A stretch of DNA of 64,000 nucleotides, taken from NCBI RefSeq assembly GCF_000422285.1, contig NZ_AULM01000002.1, positions 62,001 through 126,000 of the forward strand, read 5' to 3'. The notes beneath the pieces are model-generated. The model did no database searches. It had not been told where the DNA came from and saw nothing but the letters and a program-made list of their open reading frames with translations. A program made the position numbers and the translations under genes. Below are positions 36,618 through 45,572 of the stretch, piece after piece (the stretch's first letter is position 1; each line of letters begins with the position of its first letter). Origin of the DNA: Desulfatiglans anilini DSM 4660. Its GTDB lineage: Bacteria; Desulfobacterota; DSM-4660; Desulfatiglandales; Desulfatiglandaceae.

Positions 36618-38156
36618 CTAAGGTTTCGACTGCAAAGCGCAAGCGTTTTTCGCAGGGCGGGGCGCAAACTGCTGCGGATTCTGGGCGATCGGGCGGCGCG
36701 TCGCCTTGGCGATCCCTTTGAGCATCCCCGTGTAGAGCCACTGGTGGGCCGGGTAGAAGGCGTACCAGTAAAGGATGCCGAAAAGGCCCTTGGGTCGGAA
36801 CCGTGAATACTGTTCGAGGAGGGTCCGGTCTTCCCCGATCGGCTGCAGCCTGAACTCGAGGGTCGCTTCACCGGGAAGCTTCATCTCGGCCAGCAGGAGC
36901 AGACGGCGGCCTTCATCGAGGCCGATCACCCGCCAAAAATCGAGGGCGTCTCCGTATCGGATCTCTTGCGGGTCACGGCGTCCACGCCGCAGTCCGACCC
37001 CGCCGATCATCCGGTCCATGGCGCCGCGCAGGGCCCAGAGGGTGTTGGCGAAATACCAGCCTGTTCCTCCTCCAATCCGGGTGATCGGCTCCCAGACCTC
37101 CTCGGCCCGCCCTTCGATGACAACCCGGTATCCGCATTCGAAGAGGGTCCCCCCGGCATAGGGGGCATCCCCGCAGTCCAGCCACTCGGGGATGCGAATC
37201 GGACCGGCATCGCTCCAGCAGGTCTGGATCCCTCTGCCGCTCCGTGTCTGTTCCAGGGCGTGCCGGATGGCCTCCCGGCAGGAGAGCAGACGCTGGGGGA
37301 TGATCTCCCGGATCCGATTTTCTTCGCAGACCACCGGGATGGACAGCCCCTCGACCAGTGGTTTGGCTAGCGAGATGGGAACCGGAGTCACCAGGTGGAG
37401 CCAGTGCGAACTCAGCCTGGGGCTCAGCACCGGAACGGGGATGATCACGCGCCTCGGCAGGCCGGCCTCTTCGGCGTATGTCTCGAGCAGCCGCTGATAG
37501 GTGAGCACATCCGGTCCACCGATGTCATAGGTGTTCGCGCGGGTTTCCTCGTGCTCCAGACAGCCTTTCAGGTACTGGAGAACATTGCTGATGGCGATCG
37601 GCTGAATGGGGTTCCGGACCCAGCGCGGGGTGGTCATCACGGGCAGTCGCTCGACGAGATAGCGGATCAGTTCGAAAGAGGCGCTCCCGGCCCCCAGGAT
37701 GACCGCGGCCCGCAGAAAGGTGGCGGGGACCTTGCCGGACTGGAGGATGCGGGCCACTTCACCACGGGAGCGCAGATGTTTGCTTGCCCTGGGGTGGTTC
37801 GAGCCGAGCCCTCCGAGATAGATGATCCGCTCCACCCCTCCAGCAGCGGCCGCGCGGGCCATGTGCTCCGCGGCCTCCCGGTCGGTTCTGTCGAAGTCCT
37901 TGCTGCGCGGATTCATGGAGTGGACGAGGTAGAAGGCCGCGCGGCAGCCTTTGCAGGCAGTTGTGAGCGCAGCCTCGTCCAGCATGTCGGCCTCGGCGAT
38001 TTCGAGCAGCGGGTGGGCCGCCCAGGGGCGGCAGCGAAGTTTGGCGGCTGACCGGCCTACCACCCGGACGCGATGGCCCGCTTCGAGGAGCAGCGGGACC
38101 AGCCTCCCGCCGACGTAGCCTGTGGCGCCGGTTACCAGTACAGGTCGATCGTCCAT
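36618..38156 (-). CDS. SDR NAD(P)-binding protein with DUF2867 domain
   Basis: A 512-residue two-domain protein. The N-terminal extended/atypical SDR domain has VTGATGYVGGRLVPLLLEAG (residues 7-26) and continues through YLVHSMN and YLGGLGSN to about residue 320. The C-terminal DUF2867 domain (about 340-490) resembles SRPBCC-type lipid-binding folds (CGYRVVIEGRAEEVWEPI; RVIGLDEGRRLLLLAEMKLPG). The function is not established. AAGGAGG four bases upstream fixes the ATG at 38156. Related genes cluster with photolyase and DUF1722 genes in other bacteria, as here within 6 kb. Confidence 0.87.
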   Translation of the reverse strand: MDDRPVLVTGATGYVGGRLVPLLLEAGHRVRVVGRSAAKLRCRPWAAHPLLEIAEADMLDEAALTTACKGCRAAFYLVHSMNPRSKDFDRTDREAAEHMARAAAAGGVERIIYLGGLGSNHPRASKHLRSRGEVARILQSGKVPATFLRAAVILGAGSASFELIRYLVERLPVMTTPRWVRNPIQPIAISNVLQYLKGCLEHEETRANTYDIGGPDVLTYQRLLETYAEEAGLPRRVIIPVPVLSPRLSSHWLHLVTPVPISLAKPLVEGLSIPVVCEENRIREIIPQRLLSCREAIRHALEQTRSGRGIQTCWSDAGPIRIPEWLDCGDAPYAGGTLFECGYRVVIEGRAEEVWEPITRIGGGTGWYFANTLWALRGAMDRMIGGVGLRRGRRDPQEIRYGDALDFWRVIGLDEGRRLLLLAEMKLPGEATLEFRLQPIGEDRTLLEQYSRFRPKGLFGILYWYAFYPAHQWLYTGMLKGIAKATRRPIAQNPQQFAPRPAKNACALQSKP

Positions 38157-38512
38157 GATGCCTCCTTCAGGAAAAGGTTGCCGGAAGGCGGGTTCAAAAA
38201 AAACGCCGATGGGCACCGGTTGTCGCCGAAGAGCAGCCGGTGGGAGACCCTTGCGGCGAATGCCTTGGAAGACCCGCGAGATGCAGACCGATGAAGGCGG
38301 CCGCCGCCGCTGTGTGGGTTTCGTTCGGCCGGTCCTGCGGTGAAACGGCCAGATGGACCGTGCAGGAATGGCGCACAACCGGATTGACAATCCGTTAAGC
38401 TGCTTTATCATAGAATCAAACAGCGAATGAAGTAAATACTAACCCGCCCAGAGATGGGGCTACGAGCCGGGTCCAAGTGATGGATGCCGGCTTTTTCTAT
38501 GGAGGTGAAGCA
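38157..38512. other. 356-bp divergent promoter region
   Basis: Lies between the divergent SDR-DUF2867 and methyltransferase genes. Apart from the candidate promoter at 38384-38411 nothing is recognised. Confidence 0.4.
38384..38411 (+). promoter_or_regulatory. Sigma-70-type promoter for the methyltransferase
   Basis: TTGACA (38384-38389), a 16-base spacer and TATCAT (38406-38411). The methyltransferase ATG is about 100 bases downstream. Confidence 0.5.
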
Positions 38513-39580
38513 ATGAACGAGGTGCAGAGCGTTTTGCAGGAAAAGGGTTTCGAGTGGAGTCCCGTGAATCTTGCGGGGGCCTTTTCGCGTCTGGATGATT
38601 CGAATGACGAGGTATTCTACGGCACGGACCGATTTGTCAGCCATCTGGATCGGACGGCTCTCGATAGCGTCGAGAAGGTGATCGGTGATCTGGTGGTGGA
38701 GGAGGCGCCGGTCATCCTGGATCTCATGGCGGGCTGGGATTCGCATCTGCCGGCGTCCCTCCGTCCCGCGCGCGTCGTGGGGCTGGGGCTGAACAGAAAT
38801 GAACTGGACCGCAATCCCGCGTTGACCGAAAGGATTCTTCACGACCTGAATGCGGACCCGTACCTTCCGTTTGCGGACGAAACCTTCGATGTCGTCCTGA
38901 ACACGGTTTCCGTAGACTATATGACCAACCCTTTCGAGGTCTTCAAGGAAGTGGGACGTGTCCTCAAGCCGGGCGGCCTCTTCTTGGTGATCTTTTCCAA
39001 CCGGATGTTTCCCCGGAAGGCGGTCAAGATCTGGCGCGAATCCGGGGAGGAGGAGCGGGTGATCCTCGTGCAGGAGTTCTTCGAGCGGAGCGGAGTGTTC
39101 GACGAGCCGAAGGAGTTTCTTTCAAAAGGCCGGCCGCGTCCCTCGGATGACAAGTATGCGGACATGGGGATTCCGAGCGATCCGGTATACGCCGTCTACG
39201 CCGAGCGGAAGGGCGGTGCAGATCGGGCAAAGCGCCCTGAACCGGTCGTGCCCTATCACGGGAGATTGGGTGAGGAAGGGCTCGAGGAGCGCAAAAAGGC
39301 GGTCAAAGAGACCCTCTGCTGCCCTCACTGCGGGGAGCGTCTGAAGAAGTGGCTCGTTCCCGACAACCCGTTTGCCCAGACCTGGGACAACGACTACATG
39401 TACATCTGCTTCAACGATGCCTGCCCCTATTATGTCCGGGGCTGGGACCACATGCACCGGGACGGGAACCGTGGGATCTCCTATCGTCTGATGTATCATC
39501 CTGAGAAGGACCGCTGTTTCCCGATCCCGGTCCCCACGCCGAAGGCGCTTCGCGACGGGATCGTCGGAGAGGACGAGTAG
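38513..39580 (+). CDS. SAM-dependent methyltransferase with C-terminal zinc ribbon
   Basis: A 355-residue protein. The class I methyltransferase core shows motif I as VILDLMAGWDSHLPASL near residue 63, post-I VVGLGLNRNEL, and motif IV FDVVLNTVSVDYMTNP followed by VGRVLKPGGLFLVIFSN. The last 90 residues carry a probable zinc ribbon: CCPHCGERL and, about 30 residues on, CFNDACPYYVRGWDHM. The combination suggests the substrate is bound through the ribbon (inference). GGAGGTGA precedes the ATG at 38513; an earlier Met at 38477 has no site. It has its own promoter and a convergent neighbour. Confidence 0.82.
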   Translation: MNEVQSVLQEKGFEWSPVNLAGAFSRLDDSNDEVFYGTDRFVSHLDRTALDSVEKVIGDLVVEEAPVILDLMAGWDSHLPASLRPARVVGLGLNRNELDRNPALTERILHDLNADPYLPFADETFDVVLNTVSVDYMTNPFEVFKEVGRVLKPGGLFLVIFSNRMFPRKAVKIWRESGEEERVILVQEFFERSGVFDEPKEFLSKGRPRPSDDKYADMGIPSDPVYAVYAERKGGADRAKRPEPVVPYHGRLGEEGLEERKKAVKETLCCPHCGERLKKWLVPDNPFAQTWDNDYMYICFNDACPYYVRGWDHMHRDGNRGISYRLMYHPEKDRCFPIPVPTPKALRDGIVGEDE

Positions 39581-39609
39581 AGCCGGAATCCGTCCCCGCG
39601 GGGCCGGGC

Positions 39610-40563
39610 TCAGACATGCGTCCGCAGCTTCAGCTCCGTGGGGTGGGGGTTGAGATAGACCTGCTCGGCGAGATACCCCTGTCGATATTTCCGAACGTAA
39701 TGGTTCAGCAGGGTGATCGGGACGATCAGGGGAACCAGCCCCTGGGCGTATTGATCGATCAGGATCAGCATTTCCTGCTTCTCGTCGGCGGAAAGGTCCC
39801 GTTTGAAGTAGCCGAGCATGTGCTGCAGGACGTTCGTGTTCTTCCGGTTCGTCGTCTTGAGGGCAAGGGCGGTCATGAGAAGGGTCTCATAGGAGGCGTA
39901 AAGTTCTTCGACCGGCCGGGTCTTGCCCTCGGCGACGAGCTTTCCCATCTCCCGGTAGTGCTTTTCGCTGTGGGAGAGGATCAGCAGTTTGTGCCGGGTA
40001 TGGAACTGGACCAGTTGCCCGAGGTCTTTTTTCCCGGCAAGCGTCTCGCGCCAGCGCCTGAGGGTGAAGATCCTCTCGATGAAATTCTCCCTCAAGCGCG
40101 GGTCGTGCAGGCGCCCCTCGTCCTCCACGGGAATCAGCGGGAAGCGATCCATGAAGAGCCCGGCGAAGATCCCCCGCCCGGCCTTGTTCGGCATGCCTTT
40201 GTCCGTGTATACTTTCACCCGCTCCATGCCGGAGCTGGGCGAATTGCTTTTGAAGATGAAGCCGCAAAGCCCCTCGCCGGCCAGTTCGGCCAGGCGCTTT
40301 TCAGCCCATTGGAGCATCTGATCCGTCAGGTCCCGTCCGCTTCGGATCGTGACCAGTCGCGGCGCCGAAGGTTCGCCTACCAGCCGCATGGCTTCCCGCG
40401 GCACCCCCAGGCCGCATTCCACTTCCGGGCAGACAGGGACGTAGTCCACGTACTGACCGAGGGTGTCCCGGATGAAACGGTCGAGTTTGTGCCCGCCGTC
40501 GTACCGGACGTCCTGGCCGAGAAGGCAGGTGCTTACGCCGAGCTTGATCCGCGCGTTGTCCAT
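39610..40563 (-). CDS. DUF523-DUF1722 (YbgA-like) protein
   Basis: A 317-residue fusion. Residues 1-150 are DUF523 (GVSTCLLGQDVRYDGGHK; YVPVCPEVECGLGVPREAMRL), the domain of the Fe-S thiouracil desulfurase TudS. Residues 180-310 are DUF1722 (HTRHKLLILSHSEKHYREMG; NVLQHMLGYFKRDLSADEK). The usual SPSCG cysteine of DUF523 is changed to Ser (FKSNSPSSGMERV near residue 108), so one presumed cluster ligand is missing. E. coli ybgA, which carries DUF1722, lies next to photolyase; here photolyase is 1.1 kb away. Confidence 0.87.
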   Translation of the reverse strand: MDNARIKLGVSTCLLGQDVRYDGGHKLDRFIRDTLGQYVDYVPVCPEVECGLGVPREAMRLVGEPSAPRLVTIRSGRDLTDQMLQWAEKRLAELAGEGLCGFIFKSNSPSSGMERVKVYTDKGMPNKAGRGIFAGLFMDRFPLIPVEDEGRLHDPRLRENFIERIFTLRRWRETLAGKKDLGQLVQFHTRHKLLILSHSEKHYREMGKLVAEGKTRPVEELYASYETLLMTALALKTTNRKNTNVLQHMLGYFKRDLSADEKQEMLILIDQYAQGLVPLIVPITLLNHYVRKYRQGYLAEQVYLNPHPTELKLRTHV

Positions 40564-40963
40564 GAATCCCTTCCTCCGTCTGAAATCGTTTCGGTGCGCT
40601 CGATGCTTCTGCGGGTGAACGCGGGTTTCCAGTGGTTCATCCTTTCAGGATCAACGTCTCGCATCGAAAATGCCTTCGAGATGAATCGGATGGCGGACGA
40701 GCCGGATTGGGCCCTTGACGTGAAAAGGAGCAGTGAGCCCGGTCGAGCCCCGGCTCTCGATGGGGGATTTATCCTCGCCGGCTGCGCAGCCGTTGACCCG
40801 CAAGTCCATTTGATAGCAGGAAGCGCCCGTATAGGGAAGCAAAAACCGAGGGCCTTGCACCCGGCTGGCCCTCGGGTGCCTGCGATTTCGGTTTTGCACA
40901 AAGGCCCCGATTTGGCATAGGATGGAAGGGATGAAGAGGACACAGCGCATACAGGAGGGATCG
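40564..40963. other. 400-bp divergent spacer with nested hairpins
   Basis: Contains the hairpin group at 40841-40895 and the palindrome GGCTGCGCAGCC near 40781, which also occurs near 23448. No gene is supported. Confidence 0.4.
40841..40895 (+). promoter_or_regulatory. Nested, mutually exclusive hairpins in a gene leader
   Basis: Outer arms AAAACCGA and TCGGTTTT enclose two 7-bp stems that cannot form together: GAGGGCC/GGCCCTC (40848-40854 with 40867-40873) and GCACCCG/CGGGTGC (40857-40863 with 40873-40879). It lies 69 bases upstream of the PNPOx-like start. It may be a terminator/attenuator or a relic; no known riboswitch class is recognised. Confidence 0.4.
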
Positions 40964-41401
40964 ATGACGCTCGAGAACATGAAGAAGATGCTGCAGGACC
41001 ACGACCTTTGCGTCCTGGCGACAGAGTCCGGCGGCAAGCCGCTCTGCTCCCTGATGGGGTATGTCTGCGATGAAGACTGCCGCCACATGTACATGACGAC
41101 GGCCAAAAACTCGACCAAGTGGCGGAATCTGATGGAAAACCCATCGGTGAGCTGCCTGGTGGACACCCGGGAACGGCATGGCCGTAACCGGCGCAATGAG
41201 GTGCAGGCGCTGACCGTGGCGGGCGTTTGCGAGCCCCCCGAAAGCGAGGCGGAAGAGGCGCACATCCGCAGCCGCCTGCTCGAGGCCCATCCACAGCTGA
41301 AGGTCTTTCTGGAGGATTCGGATTGCGGCATCATTGCCGTGCGGATCCTTTCGTTCCTTCTGCTCGACGGGTTGACGGACGCCCGCTACGTCAGGGTCTG
41401 A
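40964..41401 (+). CDS. Pyridoxamine 5'-phosphate oxidase family protein
   Basis: A 145-residue split-barrel flavin-binding protein: LENMKKMLQDHDLCVLATES, KPLCSLMGYVCDEDCRHMYM, TKWRNLMENPSVSCLVDTRE, and VRILSFLLLDGLTDARYVRV at the end. Four cysteines in the first half are notable. The role is unknown; relatives act as FMN reductases or heme-binding proteins. ACAGGAGGGATCG directly before the ATG at 40964 fixes the start over an earlier ATG at 40922. Confidence 0.82.
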   Translation: MTLENMKKMLQDHDLCVLATESGGKPLCSLMGYVCDEDCRHMYMTTAKNSTKWRNLMENPSVSCLVDTRERHGRNRRNEVQALTVAGVCEPPESEAEEAHIRSRLLEAHPQLKVFLEDSDCGIIAVRILSFLLLDGLTDARYVRV

Positions 41402-41710
41402 AAGGATGCGGCGAGGTCATCGGAAAAAATGCCGCGGTGGGACTGAGCACCCGGAGGGTGTGAAGAAATATCTTTATTTCGGGGTTGGAAATGGTGATGC
41501 GCCGGATGCTCTTTCCCGAATGGATGCGACGCAAGCCTTGACTGCAGGTTGAAAAGACCGTTCTGAGCAGGCTGTTGAGAGACGGCCGGATGCAAGACTT
41601 GCGAAATCCCATGGGATGGAGTGCACGTAGAGATGCCCCGCCGTTGCGCGGGATGAGTTTAACGCAGCAGACAGGCGTTTTCCGCCGCCTGTTGAGGAGC
41701 GATAAATAGG
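41402..41710. other. 309-bp spacer with partial repeat E
   Basis: Between the PNPOx-like gene and photolyase. Holds the partial repeat at 41437-41495; the rest shows no gene, and no promoter is obvious. Confidence 0.4.
41437..41495 (-). repeat. Partial repeat E (shares the insert of copy A)
   Basis: On the minus strand it reads CCATTTCCAACCCCGAAATA, then TTTCTTCACACCCTCCGGG, then TGCTCAGTCCCACCGC, matching 14113-14175 of copy A. The small hairpin in A (CACGC/GCGTG) is here CACCC/GGGTG, a compensatory change that keeps the pairing. Confidence 0.5.
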
Positions 41711-43213
41711 ATGCCTCAGGACCAGGATCAGGACAGGGAGGGGCGGCTGCAGCATTGCAACGTACCCCGGCTGCGCATCAGGGCGGTCAATGCGGCCCCG
41801 GTTCGGCGGGAGCGGCGCTACGTCCTCTACTGGATGACGGCCTTTAGGCGCCCCGTCTGGAATTTCAGTCTGGATCGAGCCAGGGCCTGGGCCGATGAGC
41901 TTCAAAAGCCGCTCTTGATTCTGGAGGCGCTTCGGGTGGGGTATCCATGGGCCGCCGACCGCCTGCACCGGTTCGTCCTCGACGGGATGGCTGCAAACGC
42001 CGCGTATTTCAATAGGACCGGCGCGCTCTACTACCCTTATGTCGAACCGGCCGAGGGTGCGGGCAAAGGTCTTCTCGCCGCGTTGGCCGCCGAGGCCGCG
42101 GTGGTTGTGACGGACGAGTTTCCCGCCTTTTTCATCCCCCGCATGACGGCGGCCGCCGGCCGGCAGTTGGATGTCCGGCTGGAAAAGGTCGATGCGAACG
42201 GCCTTCTCCCTGTAAGGGCGGCGGATCGGGCATTCCCGACGGCCTATGCCTTCAGGCGCTTCCTCCAGAAGACGCTCTCGGTCCATCTGGTCGAGCGGCC
42301 GTCAGCCGATCCGTTGGGCGGCCTGCCCGCCCGCAGACTTGCCCTGCCCCGAACCACGACGGGGCGCTGGTCTCCGAGGACCCTCGAGTCTTTGAAGAAC
42401 GACCGTGTGCTCGAAGCACTCCCGATCGACCACGGCGTCCGCCCGGTCGACACGCGCGGGGGCGTTGAGGCCGCCCGGAGTTCGCTCGACCGGTTCCTTC
42501 TGGAGAGGCTTCAGCGGTATGCCTCGGAGCGGAACGAACCCGAGATCGAAGCCACGAGCGGCCTATCGCCCTATCTCCACTTCGGCCACCTGTCGGTCCA
42601 CGAGGTTTTCCATACCCTTGCGGAAAAGGAGGGGTGGTTTTTCGACCGGCTGGGTTTGACCGCGAAAGGCAGCCGCCAAGGCTGGTGGGGGATGAGCGAG
42701 TCGGCCGAGGCCTTCCTCGACCAGCTTGTCACCTGGCGTGAACTCGGGTTCAACGGCTGCCTGTTCATGGAGGATTACGATGCGTACGCCTCTCTCCCCG
42801 ATTGGGCCCGGACGACCCTGGAGAGGCACCGGCAGGATCCGCGCGAGTACGTCTACGACCTGGCGGCGTTCGAAGGCGCCGCGACCCACGACCCCCTGTG
42901 GAACGCCGCCCAGCGCCAGCTCCTCCGCGAGGGCACGATCCACAACTACCTGCGGATGCTCTGGGGGAAGAAGATCCTCGAATGGAGTTCCTCCCCCGAA
43001 GAAGCGCTGCGGATCATGATCGAGCTCAACAACCGCTATGCCCTGGATGGCCGGGATCCCAATTCCTACAGCGGCATCTTCTGGACCCTGGGGCGCTATG
43101 ACCATGCCTGGGGCCCGGAGAGGCCGGTATTCGGAACGGTCCGCTACATGAGCTCCGCGAACACGGCCCGCAAGGTGCGGGTGAAGGACTACCTCCTGCG
43201 CTATGCTCCGTGA
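41711..43213 (+). CDS. phrB: Class II CPD deoxyribodipyrimidine photolyase
   Basis: A light-dependent repair enzyme for cyclobutane pyrimidine dimers, 500 residues. The N-terminal alpha/beta domain begins RRYVLYWMTAFRRPVWNFSL. The C-terminal FAD-binding domain has the class II signatures YLHFGHLS, LVTWRELGFN, IHNYLRMLWGKKILEW and GRDPNSYSGIFWTLGRYD, ending with FGTVRYMSSANTARK. FAD-site Trp and Asn residues are present. GAGGAGC is upstream of the ATG. Its presence suggests that the organism or its ancestors meet light. Confidence 0.93.
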   Translation: MPQDQDQDREGRLQHCNVPRLRIRAVNAAPVRRERRYVLYWMTAFRRPVWNFSLDRARAWADELQKPLLILEALRVGYPWAADRLHRFVLDGMAANAAYFNRTGALYYPYVEPAEGAGKGLLAALAAEAAVVVTDEFPAFFIPRMTAAAGRQLDVRLEKVDANGLLPVRAADRAFPTAYAFRRFLQKTLSVHLVERPSADPLGGLPARRLALPRTTTGRWSPRTLESLKNDRVLEALPIDHGVRPVDTRGGVEAARSSLDRFLLERLQRYASERNEPEIEATSGLSPYLHFGHLSVHEVFHTLAEKEGWFFDRLGLTAKGSRQGWWGMSESAEAFLDQLVTWRELGFNGCLFMEDYDAYASLPDWARTTLERHRQDPREYVYDLAAFEGAATHDPLWNAAQRQLLREGTIHNYLRMLWGKKILEWSSSPEEALRIMIELNNRYALDGRDPNSYSGIFWTLGRYDHAWGPERPVFGTVRYMSSANTARKVRVKDYLLRYAP

Positions 43214-43246
43214 ATCCGGGTGACCCGCCGGGATGGAATCCGGAGC

Positions 43247-43269
43247 CGGGCTTCCGCCCGTCTGCTTTT
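43247..43269 (+). terminator. Weak intrinsic terminator after photolyase
   Basis: CGGGC-TTCC-GCCCG stem followed by TCTGCTTTT, 34 bases after the photolyase stop and touching the ilvD stop codon on the other strand. The short stem makes this a moderate call. Confidence 0.4.
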
Positions 43270-44944
43270 AGCGCTCGAAGACGGCGCCTTTGTCCGCGCT
43301 GGAGACCATTCGGGCGTAGCGACCGAGGTAGCCATGCCGCACCTTGGGTTCGAACGCCGGCAGCCGGCTCAGCCTTTCGGCGATCGCTTCATCGGAAAGA
43401 TTGAGACGCAGGCTCTTGCCCGGGATGTCGATTTCGATCGTATCGCCCTCCTCGACGGCGGCGATAGGGCCGCCGGCCGCGGCTTCGGGCGAGACGTGCC
43501 CGATGGAGGACCCGCGGGTGGCCCCCGAGAAGCGACCGTCCGTGATGAGCGCCACGTCCTTGTCCATCCCCATCCCGGCCAGCACCGATGTCGGGCTGAG
43601 CATCTCCCGCATCCCTGGACCTCCCCGGGGGCCCTCGTAACGGATAACCAGCACATCCCCCTTTTGGATCCGGCCGCCCGTGATGGCTGCCACGGCATCT
43701 TCCTCGCTGCTGAATATCCGGGCCGGCCCCCTATGCTGGAGCATCTCCGGCGCGACGGCGGCCTGTTTGACGATGGCGCCTTCCGGGGCCAGATTGCCCG
43801 TCAGGACAGCCAGCCCCCCCGTGGAGTGGACGGGGTCCTTTACCGGCCGGATCACCTTCGTGTCCCGGATGCCGGCCCCGATCCGCTCGAGCATTTCCCC
43901 CAGTCGGGTCCCGTAGACGGTCCGGGTTTCGAGGTCGATCAATCCGGCCTGGCCGAGCTCCGCCAGGATCGCGGGCACGCCGCCGGCATGGTAGAGGTCG
44001 ATGATGTGGTGCGGTCCGGCGGGCGCCATGGAGGTCAGATGGGGGATCCTGGCGGTGTAGGGGTCGAAATCCTTGAGGGTAAGGTCCACATCCGCGTAGT
44101 AGGCAATGGCCGGCAGGTGGAGGGCGGTGTTCGTCGATCCGCCAAGGGCCATGTCCGCGGCGATGGCATTCCCGAAGGCCTCCCGCGTCATGATATCACG
44201 CGGCCGCAGGTTGCTGCGGACGAGCTCGACCGCCTTCATGCCGGTTTCCTTCGCCAGATGGACCCGGTCGGAGTAGACTGCCGGTGCGCTGCCGTTATAC
44301 GGGAGCGACATCCCGAGGGCCTCCGACAGGTTGCTCATAGTGTTGGCGGTGAACATTCCGGAGCAGGAGCCGGCCCCCGGGCATGCTCCGCACTCGTAGC
44401 TGTGCAGGTCTTCAGAAGTGATCCGGCCGCTCTTGAGGGCGCCGACCGCCTCAAAGACCTTGTCGAGTCCCATCTCGCGTCCGGCCACCCTGCCCGGCAG
44501 CATGGGGCCACCGGAGAGGAAGATCGCCGGTATGTTCAAGCGGGCGGCGGCGATCAGCATCCCGGGGATGATCTTGTCGCATGAGGCGAGGAGGACGAGC
44601 CCGTCGAAGGGGTGGGCCATCGCCATGATTTCAACCGAGTCTGCGATGAGTTCGCGGCTCGGGAGGGAGTACTTCATCCCTTCGTGGTTCATGGCGATTC
44701 CGTCGCACACCCCGATGGTGTTGAAGACCATCGGCGTGCCCCCTGCCGCGTAGATGCCGGCCTTGACGGCGTCCACCAGACGGTCGAGATGGATGTGTCC
44801 AGGGATGATTTCGTTGAAGGAATTGGCGATCCCGATGATCGGCCTTTCCATTTCCCAGTCGCAAAAGCCGTCGGCCCGCAAGAGTGAGCGGTGCGGGGCC
44901 CTTTCGGCGCCTTGCAGCATCAGGTCGCTTCGTTTACTCATCAT
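43268..44944 (-). CDS. ilvD: Dihydroxy-acid dehydratase
   Basis: The 558-residue Fe-S dehydratase of branched-chain amino acid synthesis, converting 2,3-dihydroxy-acids to 2-oxoacids. It shows [17 protein letters not shown] near residue 37, [13 protein letters not shown] near 117, and [19 protein letters not shown] near 190, which provides cluster cysteines, plus [20 protein letters not shown] near 470 with the catalytic Ser. TAAGGAGGAAG precedes the start; two ATGs in tandem (44944, 44941) are possible. No other ilv or leu gene is adjacent. Confidence 0.96.
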   Translation of the reverse strand: MMSKRSDLMLQGAERAPHRSLLRADGFCDWEMERPIIGIANSFNEIIPGHIHLDRLVDAVKAGIYAAGGTPMVFNTIGVCDGIAMNHEGMKYSLPSRELIADSVEIMAMAHPFDGLVLLASCDKIIPGMLIAAARLNIPAIFLSGGPMLPGRVAGREMGLDKVFEAVGALKSGRITSEDLHSYECGACPGAGSCSGMFTANTMSNLSEALGMSLPYNGSAPAVYSDRVHLAKETGMKAVELVRSNLRPRDIMTREAFGNAIAADMALGGSTNTALHLPAIAYYADVDLTLKDFDPYTARIPHLTSMAPAGPHHIIDLYHAGGVPAILAELGQAGLIDLETRTVYGTRLGEMLERIGAGIRDTKVIRPVKDPVHSTGGLAVLTGNLAPEGAIVKQAAVAPEMLQHRGPARIFSSEEDAVAAITGGRIQKGDVLVIRYEGPRGGPGMREMLSPTSVLAGMGMDKDVALITDGRFSGATRGSSIGHVSPEAAAGGPIAAVEEGDTIEIDIPGKSLRLNLSDEAIAERLSRLPAFEPKVRHGYLGRYARMVSSADKGAVFER

Positions 44945-45572
44945 TCTTCCTCCTTAGGTCGTTTCATCCGGAGGGGGGCGATTCGCTTCCTGCGAGGTGC
45001 CGCCCCGTCCGGGTCGGAAATCCTTTTTCGCGGCCGGCTGCGCGCTTGGCCTTCACGTGCCGCCGATACATGCCGGCAGCGTTGGGTAAAAACCGCTTTT
45101 TCGAAACATCCGCCGTCGGCCCGCAGGCCGTCGCGGTTCAGCGGTGGCTATGCATGCGGCAGACAGCTGGAAAGATGCAATTTGGCCGTGTGCTTCAGCA
45201 GGTGGTGGCTCCGCATGGGGGCAGACGGCTGCCTTGCCGTCTGCACATCTCCTTTTGCCTGAAGGTTCAATCCGTTCGTCCAGGCCTCACGGTTTCGAAA
45301 GCGTTGGCGGCCCTAGGTCAGCGTGCCAGTCCGCGCAGAGCCGGCTTCGATGGTTACTCTATAGCACCGGCGGTTCCCGCGATCAAGTCATCATCTCCTG
45401 ATAGGGGTTAGAGGATGCCGTCTGCAAATCGAATCGAACCGGATACGCATCACACGGTCTACATCTCGGGTACTCCGCTTGCCATGACGTCGGAGAATCC
45501 CTACAATGCAGATGCCGGGACCCAGGCGCCTGTCTGCCGGTTCCGCAATGAGTCCGGTTGAGGCTGCACCCG
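44945..45572. other. 628-bp divergent intergenic region
   Basis: Separates ilvD from the acyltransferase gene. No gene is recognised. A perfect 9-bp hairpin GCAGACGGC/GCCGTCTGC lies at 45221-45244 and is followed by ACATCTCCTTTT, so it could be a weak forward terminator of an unseen transcript. Confidence 0.4.

Noticed and set aside
45221-45244. The 9-bp GCAGACGGC hairpin as a strong terminator
   Set aside because: No gene ends upstream on that strand and the T run is interrupted; listed only as a note on the spacer.
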